Origin: Escallonia rubra
Taxonomy: Eukaryota; Streptophyta; Magnoliopsida; Escalloniales; Escalloniaceae
Direction of reading: 5' to 3'
Assembly: GCA_033065855.1 (NCBI GenBank)
Contig: JAVXUO010002935.1
Location: 496,001 to 560,000 of the forward strand
Length of the DNA: 64,000 nt
Positions 23,480-33,820 of the stretch are shown here, piece by piece. Within the stretch, counting starts at the first letter, position 1. Every line of letters begins with the position of its first letter. The notes under the pieces were generated by a model. It ran no database searches. It worked only from the letters and a program-made list of their open reading frames with translations, and was not told the origin of the DNA. The position numbers and the translations under genes are program-made.

Positions 23480-24060
23480 TAAGGTTCTCAATTGCAGGAT
23501 GATGGGTATATATATGACTTACAATGAAATAAAAGAGGGAGCTAAGTATGTTAAGTTGTGAGAAAATATTGGACTTGTTTAAGATATAGGAAAGTTGTAA
23601 GATATGAATGGGATATATGAATTCAAAATTAAGAGAGAGAGAAGAGAGAGATTGATTTTAAAGTAGGACATGTTGACATGGAAGAGAGAGGAAAATGATC
23701 ATTTAATTGGTTGGATGCCAAATGGCATAAAAATAGGAATGTCAAGTATGAAAGAGAAATTGCATATGATATCTCTTTTCTTTGAGGTTAGGGTATCATA
23801 ACTTTGGTTGCTTCCTAAAGTAGTAAAAAACAAAATACACAACTCTATTCCATCTTTAAGTATAGAGAAGGGTGGTAAACATCAATATCCAAAGGGGATG
23901 CATTCTCTGTTGGAACAAAACTTTTGGTAATCCATGGCTTCCTTCGACTCGATGAGTTTCTAAACCTTATTGCTCTTACATTTATGTTATTATAAGGTTA
24001 TAAACGTCTTGACTATGAGGTTAAGATGAATCATCTAATCTAACAAGTGGTATCAGATCC
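23480..24060 (+). mobile_element. Possible LTR remnant followed by a primer-binding-site-like motif
   Basis: The sequence ends TCTAACA at 24045, then AGTGGTATCAGATCC (24046-24060), close to the initiator-Met primer site of plant LTR elements. No gag or pol follows in the next 700 bp, so this could be a short LARD/TRIM-like derivative. The 5' edge and the second LTR were not found. Confidence 0.4.
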
Positions 24061-24576
24061 ACGTTAGTTAATTACGTGAACATAGACCTTTTCCTTTTAG
24101 ATTCTTGAATTTTTTTATTTAATCTGAACTCGAGATTGAAATAATTTAAGGTTTATGTCAGCATATTAATGTGAGGAAATAAATTTTTTTAGATGGTTTC
24201 TTAATGACAAAGGCCTCCTGTTGGACTAACGTTAGCGTTCACAATAGCCCACCATTTACTCTTAGTAGCCTGCAGTGTTGGTTGGCTTTGCAAATTGGCC
24301 TAGTGAATGTAGCCTGCAGTCGGCTGTTGGTTGGCTTTGCAGATTGACACAACAAAATTGGACTTGTTAGTATCATGTGGCTTGTTGTCTCTGCTCAAAT
24401 GAAACCTTGCATGCAACCAAGCAAAATTGAGCCTATAACCTGCAGTCTTTGGCTAGCCTTGTGGTCTCGGCCCAAATGAAAACTTGCGACATTTATCTTT
24501 TAAACATGTTACGTTAATGTCTTAGGATAACATGTTTGTTGTTAGCATTAATGTGGGAGTGAATTGTTGTTGATCA

Positions 24577-24612
24577 TTTAGTAATGTTCTTATTATATAG
24601 AACATTACTAAA
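24577..24612. repeat. Perfect 13-bp inverted repeat
   Basis: TTTAGTAATGTTC and GAACATTACTAAA flank a 10-bp AT loop. The flanking ACAATAGGTACATTCC motif recurs nearby at about 24613 and 24692. Confidence 0.7.
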
Positions 24613-24739
24613 CAATAGGTACATTCCTCCAATTCCCTGCTGAAAATACTAAACAATAGGTCCTCTTAAAATACATCTGAAAATTCGTTAACAATAGGTA
24701 CATTCCCCAATTCCCCACTAGCAATACGAGTATCAATGA

Positions 24740-26420
24740 TATGGGCCAAAAATCCATTGCAACCTTTCATAAGAAATATTTTGGCACCAAGTGCCAAAAT
24801 GCAACATGGTAGGATATAGGCTCATAACCCTGTAACCTAAACTCGGGAACATTTGGCACACAAAATGAAATCTCTTTCAAGAAACAATCAATAGATGCTT
24901 GGAAACTAACAAGCCAATCCATACCCAAAATGACATCAAAATCTTGTATCTCAAGAGGGATGAGATTATCAGAAGGTCTCTATCACCTATACGAGCAATA
25001 CAATGACTATATATAAAGGATGCAATAAGAGACTTGCCAAATAGAGTACTAACAGAGGGGTCAAAGTTTAGAGGCTGGGATTTAACATTTAAGCAATGTG
25101 CAAAAGCAAGGGAAACAAAAGAATGTGTGGAGCCAGAATAAAACAAGGCATGTGCATCAAAAGAGTTACTATGAAGTGTACCTGACACCACGTCATTGGA
25201 TGTGGAAGCATCCCTAATGTTCATGGCATAAGCTCGGTTCTAAACCCTGGGTATCAGATCATTGCATGTCATTGGTTTACCATTTCCACTTGGTTCCCAA
25301 GGAGAAGCTTATTTGGATGAGGGCAGTTTCTAACTTGGTGATCCAACGGTCCATAGTTAAAGCATGCACTTGTAATGTGATAACATGGTCGATTCCCGTG
25401 GTTCCTTCCACTCTTCTGAGATGCTCCCGTTGTACTAGTGCTCTATGCTGGAGCCCTGTTCCCTGAATATGATGCTGGAGTTCTCCTCTTACTATCTTAA
25501 GCCACATACTTGCCTTAAAAGTTGCATTCTTCTCTATTTCGCTTCTTCTTCTGCTCGTCTCTCTCCTTGTAATACATTTCATTATCTTGCTCAATGGCTT
25601 GTGATGCCTCCATTATCTCATCATACACCTTAATATTGTTACCAGATAGCTTACTTTGAATATTTGGTTGGAGCTTAGCTCGAAATCTTGTCACATGGTG
25701 CTCTTTTGTGAGTTGCATATCTGGATAATCCTATGAACTCTGCTTCATAATGGGCAAGTGACTCATGCTGCCCTTGTTTCAAATTAATCAAACGTTACAA
25801 CATCTGATCCCTCTCAAGCGCGAAATATACTTGTCAAAAAAAGACTGCTTGAGTTCTTGCCATGTAATCGGCCCAACATTCACAGGTCTGGTGTGATTTA
25901 CCCTCTTCCGCCATTGAGCAACATTACCCTTAAACTTGTACATTGCAAAATCCGCCCTTTGAATGTCTCCACAATAAGATCCTAATTTTTTTTTTCAATA
26001 TCAGCAATCCACTCCCCCGTTTCACCAAATCAGTCGCCTGCTTAAACTCCATGCCAACTTAGGAAACTCAAAAATTGAAGTTCTAACCCCTCTCTGCCAC
26101 CTGCTGCTACTTGAGTTTGCACTTGAATCGTCTAGGCAAAGTTAAGAAGGGCATTCACAACATTCCTTTCATTATTGTCAGTGTTTGCTAAGGGGTAGTA
26201 TTGTTGCATCTCCCAGTACAACCACCATGAGTTTCATTGCGACATGACATCCTATTATGATAAGGAAGAATGTAAGTGTTATAATGTGATGAACACGATA
26301 TATGCTTTAAATAAATTAGCAATCCTTGTACAAAGTTACAATCTTTATCCCAGTACCATATATAATCAAATTCCTACAAAGAGTCTACAGGACCCTAATT
26401 TTATGCTATGATACCAAACA
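24740..26420 (-). mobile_element. Chromovirus-like Ty3/gypsy remnant (gag and protease)
   Basis: Read on the minus strand, a primer-site-like TTTGGTATCATAGC follows an LTR ending GGGGCGTGACA (plus 26421-26430). Degenerate gag pieces follow (RFRAKLQPNIQSKLSGNN, IMEASQAIEQDNEMYYKERD), then a knuckle-like PLDHQVRNCPHPN near 25330 and a protease. The fragment stops around 24740 before RT. All frames are broken. Confidence 0.7.
24877..25224 (-). pseudogene. Retropepsin-like domain of the chromovirus-like remnant
   Basis: The 115-codon frame reads VVSGTLHSNSFDAHALFY then SGSTHSFVSLAFA, the usual protease start of Tekay/Del-type elements. The catalytic Asp position is Tyr (TAT), as in the Tat element's protease. 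The frame ends about where RT should begin. Dead remnant. Confidence 0.7.
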
Positions 26421-26544
26421 TGTCACGCCCCAAAACCAGAGGCCCGACTTACAATGCAGTTCAATCAACATTCCTGTTTAAGAATCTATTGAACCATGCA
26501 AAATGCTAATACTCAATAAAGTAATTGTTGCTGCTAAAAATATG

Positions 26545-27791
26545 CTCCGCGTACTTTGCGGAACCCGAGCCTGGATATATTTGTTAGCCTTCTCGAGAAG
26601 GACTTTCATATTACCTGGAGGACTTTTGTTTACAGAGAACGCAAACTTGGATGTTGGTCAGAGGCCTCGGAGGAAGGTAGCATACTTCACGGATTCGTCT
26701 AAGTTATCGATTTCCAAAGTAGCTGCGTTGAATCGTCCGACGAAGCATGCCAAAGATTCGTTTTTCTCTTGCACGATGTTTAGCAGACTCGCCGAGTTTT
26801 GTCTTCAGGAGCGACTGCTTACAAAGTGTTTTTGAAAGAGATCCGATAATTGGCTGAAGGAGTAGATGGATCTTGGTTGTAGAGACTTGAACCATGCATG
26901 TGCAACTTTTCTCAGAGTGGTAGGAAAGGCTCTGCACATGACAGCATCTGAAACCTGGAGGAGTAACATGTTTGTTTGAAACTGATAAACATGTTCTCCT
27001 GGATCTCCAGCTCTGTCGTAGAGGTCACACTGAGGCATGCGAAAATTGGGAGGTAGCTTTGCCTTTTTGATGGTTTCGGATAACGGATATCCAGATTCTT
27101 CCTCGGGGGAGATCGTTCTGGAGAGTTATATCTAGGGACCATCTTCCAGGAGTCCCGTTCTCGAGAACGAAACTCAGGCATCCTTTTTCTGGGGACAGAT
27201 CTTTGAAGGGTCTCAGCTCTGGCGACCCGTTTGGGGGAGGGGTTGGTACTGCCTTCGACTGATGGATCCCGTTGATAGCATGATCCACTCTTGGTCATGT
27301 GATCTCAACTCTTCTCTCTTGGGTCATAAGTTGGATCGGCCGCTGATCTGTATTTGCGGCCGTAGCTTGATCTGGAGGTGAGACGAAGACGAAGGTCGCT
27401 TGGGTTAAGATGAGAATGGTGAGTGGACGGTGGAGCCACTGCCATGTCGAGCTTTCGCTGAAGAGTGTTTACAACATCCTTCAATTCATGGATTTCCTTT
27501 GTAAGGTTGTCATGTGGTGTTTTGAATAGCTGACGGTTCAGATGATGACGGAGGTCACCGTTCTTCAGAGTAGACATTGGAGATCGGTTTCTCCGAGGTC
27601 TAGTTTCTGCTTCGGGAGTAGCAGATGTTACGTTGACGTAAACATCTTCAGAAGAACTGGCGCGATGGCTGTGTGAAGGGGTCGAGTGTCGGTCATGAGA
27701 ACGACCTGGTCGACGAGAGCCGCTAGTTCCCGCATGATGGTTCTGGGAATGATTCTGTGAAGAGTCATCTGAAGAAGAATGATTAGCCATG
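26545..27791 (-). pseudogene. gag remnant of the palindromic element
   Basis: On the minus strand a 161-codon frame starts MANHSSSDDSSQNHSQNHHA at 27790 and carries a coiled KEIHELKDVVNTLQRKLDM. Further frames show PRYNSPERSPPRKNLD and the capsid-like MPQCDLYDRAGDPGEHVYQF, TNMLLLQVSDAVMCRAFP, AHAWFKSLQPRSIYSFSQLS (27038-26805), then LKTKLGESAKHRAR. This is Ty3/gypsy gag, interrupted by stops. It ends near the left terminus of the insertion, so protease and pol are missing. Confidence 0.8.
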
Positions 27792-27802
27792 TTCCCTGTA
27801 GT

Positions 27803-27824
27803 GGTCCCACGGATGGCGTCAATC
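27803..27824 (-). promoter_or_regulatory. Primer-binding-site-like motif of the palindromic element
   Basis: Directly after the palindrome end the minus strand reads GATTGACGCCATCCGTGGGA, close to the GGCGCC...GTGGGA primer sites of many plant gypsy elements. It fixes the strand and supports the palindrome end being an LTR end. Confidence 0.6.
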
Positions 27825-28386
27825 TGTTGCAGCTAAAAACTGGATCGGGAACAACACCAGAAATCAGGCCTGCAAAAGAGAACACGGAGTGACCGCCGGG
27901 TAGGGTTCCGGCGGGGGAACGCTCCGATGCTTAAGTCAGAGAAGGCTAACAAGGTAGAACTCTGAAAAGCAATATTACACAATGTGTATGTGTGTGAACT
28001 TATCGTTACCTGGGGGGGCTTGACCCCTTTATAAAGTGGTAGGAGGAGGAGTCCTAGTAGGACTGGATTTTGACCAACTCTAATCGGAATCTAATTAGGA
28101 TCTTAGAGGATCTCATGTCAATCTTGGCTGATAGAGTCAAAGCTTCTTTAGGATTCTGTCTGATGATTGATATGGTAAGTGCCATATCAATAGTGAGCCA
28201 GTACGGGTTACGTGTCATAGCCACCACGTGTCGTCCGTAGATTGGAGGGATATTTTTAGCTATACCATATGCCCCTTGCTTTTACCAGCGTTTGATGAAG
28301 CGGGTGGAAGCACACTTTTTCCACTGGTGATAGCGAAATATGCCAAAAAATAGAATTGAATTTATTTATCCGACATTTCAAGAATG

Positions 28387-29417
28387 TTCTACTCGGACAA
28401 GGTTCTGCTCGGATAAGATTCTGCTCGGGTAAGAATCTGCTCGGATGGGATTCTGCTCGGGCATGAATCTGTTTGGATGGGATTCTGCTCGGGCATGAAT
28501 CTACTAGGCCGAGATCACTCTGCTCGGGCAGAGTGTTCGGATGAAATTATGCTCGGGCGGAATTTTGCTCGGATGGGATTCTGCTCAGGCATGAATCTGT
28601 TCGGATTGGATTCTGCTCGGGCACGAATCTGCTCGGCCGAGATCACTCTGCTCGGGCAGAGTGTTCGGATGGAATTCTGCTCGGGCAGAATTCTGCTCGG
28701 ATGGGATTCTGCTCAGGCATGAATCTGTTCGGATATGATTCTGCTCGGATACGAATCTGCTCGGCCGAGATCACTCTGCTCGGATACGAATCTGCTCGGC
28801 CGAGATCACTCTACTCGGGCAGAGTGTTCAGATGGAATTCTGCTCGGGCAGAATTCTGCTCGGATAGCATTCTGCTCGGCCAAGATCACTCTGCTTCGGG
28901 CAGAGTGTTCAGACGGAATTCTGTTCGGGTAGAATTTTGCTCGGATGGCATTCTGCTCGGGCATGAATTTTGTTCGGCCAAGATCACTCTGCTCGGGCAG
29001 AGTGTTCGGACGGAATTCTGTTCGGGTATAATTTTGCTCGGATGGCATTCTGCTCGAGTATGAATTCTGCTCGGGCATGAATTCTGTTCGGCCAAGATCA
29101 CTCTGCTCGGGCATAGTGTTCGGATGGACTTCTGCTCGGCCGTTGTCACTCTGCTCGGGCAGAATGTTCGGACGAGGTTTTGCTCGGCAATGAATTCTGT
29201 TCGGCCAAGGTCATTCTGCTCAGGCAGAATGTTCGAACAGGATTCTGCTCGGACATGAATTATGTTCGGCCAGGGTCACTATGCTCGGGCAGAGTGTTCG
29301 GACGGCATTCTGCTCGGGCAGAATTCTATTTGGCCGTTTTCATTCTGCTCGGCCCTTGTCATTCTGCTCGGGCAGAGTGTTCGGACGAGAATCTGCTCGG
29401 GAAAATTCTGTTCGGCC
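28387..29417. repeat. 16-bp quasi-palindromic tandem repeats, left arm
   Basis: Units such as CTGCTCGGATGGGATT and CTGCTCGGGCATGAAT repeat with a 16-bp period. A higher-order block with GGCCGAGATCACTCTGCTCG then GGCAGAGTGTTCGGA recurs about every 50-130 bp. The core TCTGCTCGGGCAGA is almost its own reverse complement. Long open frames here are repeat translations, not genes. Confidence 0.9.
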
Positions 29418-29444
29418 AAAATCTTGATCCTTCACATCTCCTAA

Positions 29445-29930
29445 GGCATTTTTTCCGGACAAAGAACGCAAAGGCTGAGAAGTTGAAGGTTGTGGAGGTT
29501 GAGAGGATGAAGGTGGTAATGGTTACGAAGTTGAAGGTTGTGGCAATATTGGATTCGAAGTCCCAACTTCACTTCCAGAAGTCAGAACTCGTTCTGAACT
29601 CGAAGATGAGCTACTACTTATTGTTATATTCTCTTGAGGAGAAGAAACAGACACTGAAGTATCGGACATGTTTTCTATTACAAATAGGAAATTACGACAA
29701 ACTTGAAGCGCTGAGTAGAAAGAGAAGAAGAAAAACTTACTTGAAGAGTAGTGTGCTTCCAAAAATTTCGAGTGAAGGTAAAATGAAATGAAAGTTCTCT
29801 TTTTATAGAGAAACCCCAAGTAACCATTCCTTGGCAAATGCAACGGTTCATTTCTCCCACACGTGTCACAAGCTGAAGAGGAGAGAATCTTGAAAATTTT
29901 AAAATTCCCGCTCAAAGACATTAATGGAGA
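29445..29930 (-). promoter_or_regulatory. Loop of the palindrome: G-box, TATA box and short ORF
   Basis: On the minus strand the loop has ACACGTGT (29866-29859, a G-box core), a TATA-like CTATAAAAAGAGAAC near 29808-29795, a leader with TTCAAGTAAGTTT (donor-like), and an ATG at 29669 opening a 48-codon Ser-rich frame (MSDTSVSVSSPQENIT) that stops at 29523. It reads toward the left arm and the gag. It may be the element's own U3 promoter or a captured promoter plus first exon. Confidence 0.55.
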
Positions 29931-29956
29931 AGGAGACACATGGAAAGAACCAAGAT

Positions 29957-31004
29957 TTTGGCCGAACAAAATTTGCCCGAGCAGATTCTCGTCGAACACT
30001 CTGCCCAAGCAGAATGACAAGGGCCGAGCAGATTCAAACCCGAGCAAAATGCCGTTCAAACACTATGCCCGAGCAGAGTGACCCTGGCCGAACAGAATTC
30101 ATGTCCGAGCAGAATCCTGTCCGAACACTCTGCCCGAACAGAATGACCTTGGCCGAACAGAATTCATTGCCGAGCAAAACCTCGTCCGAACACTCTGCCC
30201 GAGCAGAATGACCTTGGCCGAACAGAATTCATTGCCGAGCAAAACCTCGTTCGAACACTCTGCCCGAGTAGAGTGACAACGGCCAAGCAAAATGCTGCCC
30301 GAGCAGAAGTCCATCCGAACACTCTGCCCAAGCAGAGTGATCTTGGCCGAACATAATTCATGCCCGAGCAGAATTCATACCCAAGCAGAATGCCATCCGA
30401 GCAAAATTCTGCCCGAACAGAATTCCGTTTGAACACTCTGCCCGAGCAGAGTGATCTTGGCCGAACAGAATTCATGCCCGAGCAGAATTCATACCCGAGC
30501 ATAATGCCATCCGAGCAAAATTTTGCCCGAACAGAATTCCGTCCGAACACTCTGCCCAAAGCAGGGTGATCTTGGCCAAGCAGAATTCCATCCGAACACT
30601 CTGCCCGAGCAGAGTGATCTCGGCCGAGCAGATTCGTATCCGAGCAGAATCCCATCCGAACAGATTCATGCCTGAGCAGAATCCCATCCGAGCAGAATTC
30701 TGCCCAAGCAGAATTCCATCCGAACACTCTGCCCGAGCAGAGTGATCTCGGCCGAGCAGATTCGTGCCCGAGCAGAATCCCATTCGAATAGATTCATGCC
30801 TGAGCAAAATCCCATCCGAGCAGAATTCCTCCCGAGCAGAATTCCATCCGAACACTCTGCCCGAGCAGATTCGTGCCCGAGCAGAATCCCATCCGAACAG
30901 ATTCATGCCCGAGCAGAATCCCATCCGAGCAGATTCTTACCCGAGCAGAATCTTATCCGAGCAGAACTCTGCCCGAGCAGAACCTTGTCCGAGCAGAACA
31001 CTCT
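29957..31004. repeat. 16-bp quasi-palindromic tandem repeats, right arm
   Basis: Inverted counterpart of the left-arm array, with units such as AATCCCATCCGAGCAG and ATTCATGCCCGAGCAG. The copy number and order of higher-order blocks are similar to the left arm but not identical. Confidence 0.9.
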
Positions 31005-32107
31005 TGAAATGTCAGACAAATAAATTCAATTCTATTTTTTGGCATATTTCGCTATCACCAGTGGAAAAAGTGTGCTTCCACCCGCTTCATCAAACGCTGG
31101 TAAAAGCAAGGGGCATATGATATAGCTAAAAATATCCCTCCAATCTACGGACGACACGTGGTGGCTATGACACGTAACCCGTACTGGCTCACTATTGATA
31201 TGGCACTTACCATATCAATCATCAGAACAGAATCCTAAAGAAGCTTTGACTCTATCAACCAAGATTGACATGAGATCCTCTAAGATCCTAATTAGATTCC
31301 GATTAGAGTTGGTCAAAACCCAGTCCTACTAGGACTCTTCCTCCTACCACTATATAAAGGGGTCAAGCCCCCCCCCAGGTAACGATAAGTTCACACACGT
31401 ACACATTGTGTAATACTGCTTTTCAGAGTTCTACCTTGTTAGCCTTCTCTGACTTAAGCATCGGAGCGTTCTCCCGCCGGAACCCCACCCGGCGGTCACT
31501 CCGTGTTCTCTTTTGCAGGCCTAATTTCTGGTATTGTTCCCGATCCAGTTTTTAGCTGCAACAGTAATGATGAGCACTAATAGCATTATGTCGAACGAGA
31601 CAAAATTTCAATAACTTTAAGTCCTAGCAGAACAAAAGTGAATCTCTACGAAACCCAAAAATGCGACTACAGCAAGAGAAAAAGGTCTTGTCCAATCTTT
31701 GGAGACCAAATAACCTCATTATAACTATAAATTTTTCCACTATACTACACTAATCTTAGAAATTCCAAAACTTGCTCAAACTCCCAGCAATTTGCCCAAG
31801 CTCTAGGTGAAAACTCTAATAAATTCTCACATGAAAAATAAGGGTGAGCAAAGCCCGGCAAGAGAGATATAGGCACACCCTCGGAGTTCAATACAAAGGT
31901 ATCAATAACAAGTATTTGTAACTAAATGATAGAACGGTCAATAGACATGGAAGTGTGGTTATCCATCCACTTTACAATCAAATAGAGTTAAAAACGTCAC
32001 TAGTGATTGCAATAACAAAACAATATTGTAAAGTGCAATAAATTAATTGAACGATATACATCGTTCAATCAACCCACGTGGCAAAGTAATATAATGTGTA
32101 TCAGTAA

Positions 32108-32536
32108 TGATATGGGTAAAAAGTACCACCCGTGAGATGGTAACACATGTCACCATCTGATAGCATCAGAACCATGAATAAATGAGCAGTTGAGGCTATT
32201 CATCTTCCTCTTTATGTCCACCATCCATTATGGTGATAACCCCCAAATTCATGGGGAGTAATTATTCATTAACATAGGTAACCTCCCATTAATATGATAA
32301 CTCCCCAATTAGGAGGGAATTAACTAACCACTAATAGGAGACCCTATAAAAGGAAAATGCGGGAATGAAGAAAGGTAAGTGATTTCACAACTACATTGAG
32401 ATTAAATCCATCTTGAGTTTACTCTAATTTAAGCATCGGAGATTTCCCGCCGGAAATCTCTCTGGTGAGTCACTGGTGTTGTCTCTTTGTTGTGCAGGTC
32501 TATTCACGAATTAAGTTCCGAATTTCATCCACAACA
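32108..32536 (+). mobile_element. Solo LTR of a gypsy-type element, 429 bp
   Basis: Begins TGATATGGG, ends CCACAACA, and is flanked by a perfect 5-bp duplication AGTAA (32103-32107 and 32537-32541). A TATA box CTATAAAAGG lies at 32344-32353. The end region has TTTAAGCATCGGAG, CCCGCCGG and TTGTGCAGG, similar in layout to the palindrome arms. No internal region is present, so LTR-LTR recombination probably removed it. Confidence 0.85.
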
Positions 32537-32541
32537 AGTAA

Positions 32542-33820
32542 TAATAGGTCATCCTCTTGAGGGTGATTAACAATACAATTCAATCACGCTAAAAGAGCGA
32601 TTAACAATATAATCCAATCTATATTGAAGTCCAAGACAATTTAAGGTAACAAGAAAATCATATTAACTAAGTTACCGTTGAAAACCAAACAATATGGTAG
32701 CTTGTTAACATGTGAAACAAGAAGCAACGTGTTACCCAAGAGGGCTAGACAATTAGCGACAATTTGGATAAAAGGCCCAAGACTTGAAATTCTAAATTTT
32801 GAAAACTGCCATATTTTTTACTGTGAAGCCATGGACACAATTTCCAATAGCCTTTTCAAAATTGGGCTAAAGAAATAATGAATATAATAAAAAATAAAAA
32901 AATGTTCAAGTATACAAGGTTAACAATTTAATGCACCCTAGAAACCAAAGTTGAAGCCCAATTCAATGTTGAACCATCGTCACAAGAAACATTGCAATTT
33001 CAATTTAACGCACTGAAATCAAGGCCATGACTAGAGGCTAACACTAAGAACGTAAAAACAAGCAAAAGGGTGAGTAATCTAATTTATAGCCTGAAGCAAA
33101 AAAAGAATTAATTGGTTGCTGGACAATAAATTTCAGATAATGACGAAAGGGATACATATATAATTCTTACCTCAAATCATCATATAACAATCTTTCAATC
33201 TCAATTGCCCTAAGAGCTATATTATATAACCAAAAATAAATTAAAGTATTAAACCCATTAAACCGTAAAACTGAAATCACTAGATTTATGCGATAAAACT
33301 TGCCAAAGATGTCCAAATCCTCAAATATTCAGCACAATCGCTCCAAGCGCTAATTGTGGCCTCCTAGGGTTAGAACCGAGAAGAATAGTGATTTAGAATG
33401 ACGGAGGAGGAGAAAAACAAACTACCTGCTTGTTAAATAAGAAAAAACATATGGTAAATTACAATAAACCCCCAAAGTTTCAAAAGTTATTCAAAATGAC
33501 CCTCAAAAATTACAGTTTACCGCTAAGTGAAAAATCAGTTATTTACTAAACTGCCATTCTTTGACATATTTTAGGAATCTGAACTTGAGTTTCAGACTCG
33601 CACACTCAAAAGGGATGGCAAGGGGGAGATAGGAGAGACCTGGTGCTACTTTTTGATAGAAAGAAGATGTTTTTCTTTCTCTTTTCCTACCCACTTTTGT
33701 TGAAAATGTTTTTGATGCAAAGTTTGAGGGCTAGCGTTGCTGCAATGGTGATATTGTTTCATTATGACAAAGAGAGTCTTCGATCCGGAACACGAAAACT
33801 ACCTCTCTGCTATAATTAGA
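32542..33820. other. AT-rich intergenic stretch upstream of the P450 gene
   Basis: Partly continuing LTR sequence on the left. No coding frame beyond short chance ORFs, no RNA gene and no defined repeat ends were recognised. Confidence 0.4.

Larger units (their letters stand above)
26526..31563 (-). mobile_element. Rearranged Ty3/gypsy-derived element with a 3.7-kb palindrome, 5038 bp
   Basis: Flanked by a perfect 5-bp duplication GTAAT (26521-26525 and 31564-31568). The left terminus reads TGTTGCTGCTAAAAA and the right terminus, reverse-complemented, TGTTGCAGCTAAAAA. The same terminus occurs a third time at 27825, next to a primer-site-like motif. On the minus strand the order is palindrome (31563-27825), primer site (27824-27803), gag (27791-26545), then only about 15 bp of an LTR-like end. 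No pol is present. The duplication suggests the rearranged form itself was inserted by an integrase supplied in trans; a chance 5-bp match cannot be excluded. Confidence 0.7.
27824..31564. repeat. 3.7-kb near-perfect palindrome (long inverted repeat)
   Basis: The left arm (27824 to about 29440) and right arm (about 29935 to 31564) are inverted copies. Over the outer 600 bp I count about 17 differences, most of them transitions, so roughly 97 % identity. Each arm, from outside in, has an LTR U5/R-like part (cleavage-type TTTTGCAGG, CGGAGCG...CCGCCGGAACCC), a TATA box pointing outward (near 28030 and 31351), an A/T-rich part, and about 1 kb of 16-bp repeats. A 490-bp unique loop separates the arms. 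A transcript through both arms would fold into a very long hairpin. Confidence 0.92.
26421..33000 (-). repeat. LTR of the chromovirus-like remnant, split by two later insertions
   Basis: The LTR starts at its inner boundary (TGTCACGCCCC on the plus strand at 26421), runs to 26525, is interrupted by the palindromic insertion, resumes at 31569 and is interrupted again at 32108-32536. Continuity is inferred from the clean target duplications of both insertions. The outer LTR end was not located; 33000 is approximate. Confidence 0.5.

Noticed and set aside
28387..31004. Regular short repeats that might suggest a CRISPR array, and several long ORFs through them
   Set aside because: The 16-bp period has no unique spacers, the setting is a plant genome, and the ORFs exist on both strands only because the repeat unit lacks stops.
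27825..31563. Palindrome as a classic foldback (FB/FARE) DNA transposon
   Set aside because: The arm ends abut a retroelement primer-site motif and gag, the target duplication is 5 bp, and the arms have LTR-type TATA and U5 features. A retroelement origin fits better, though a foldback history is not fully excluded.
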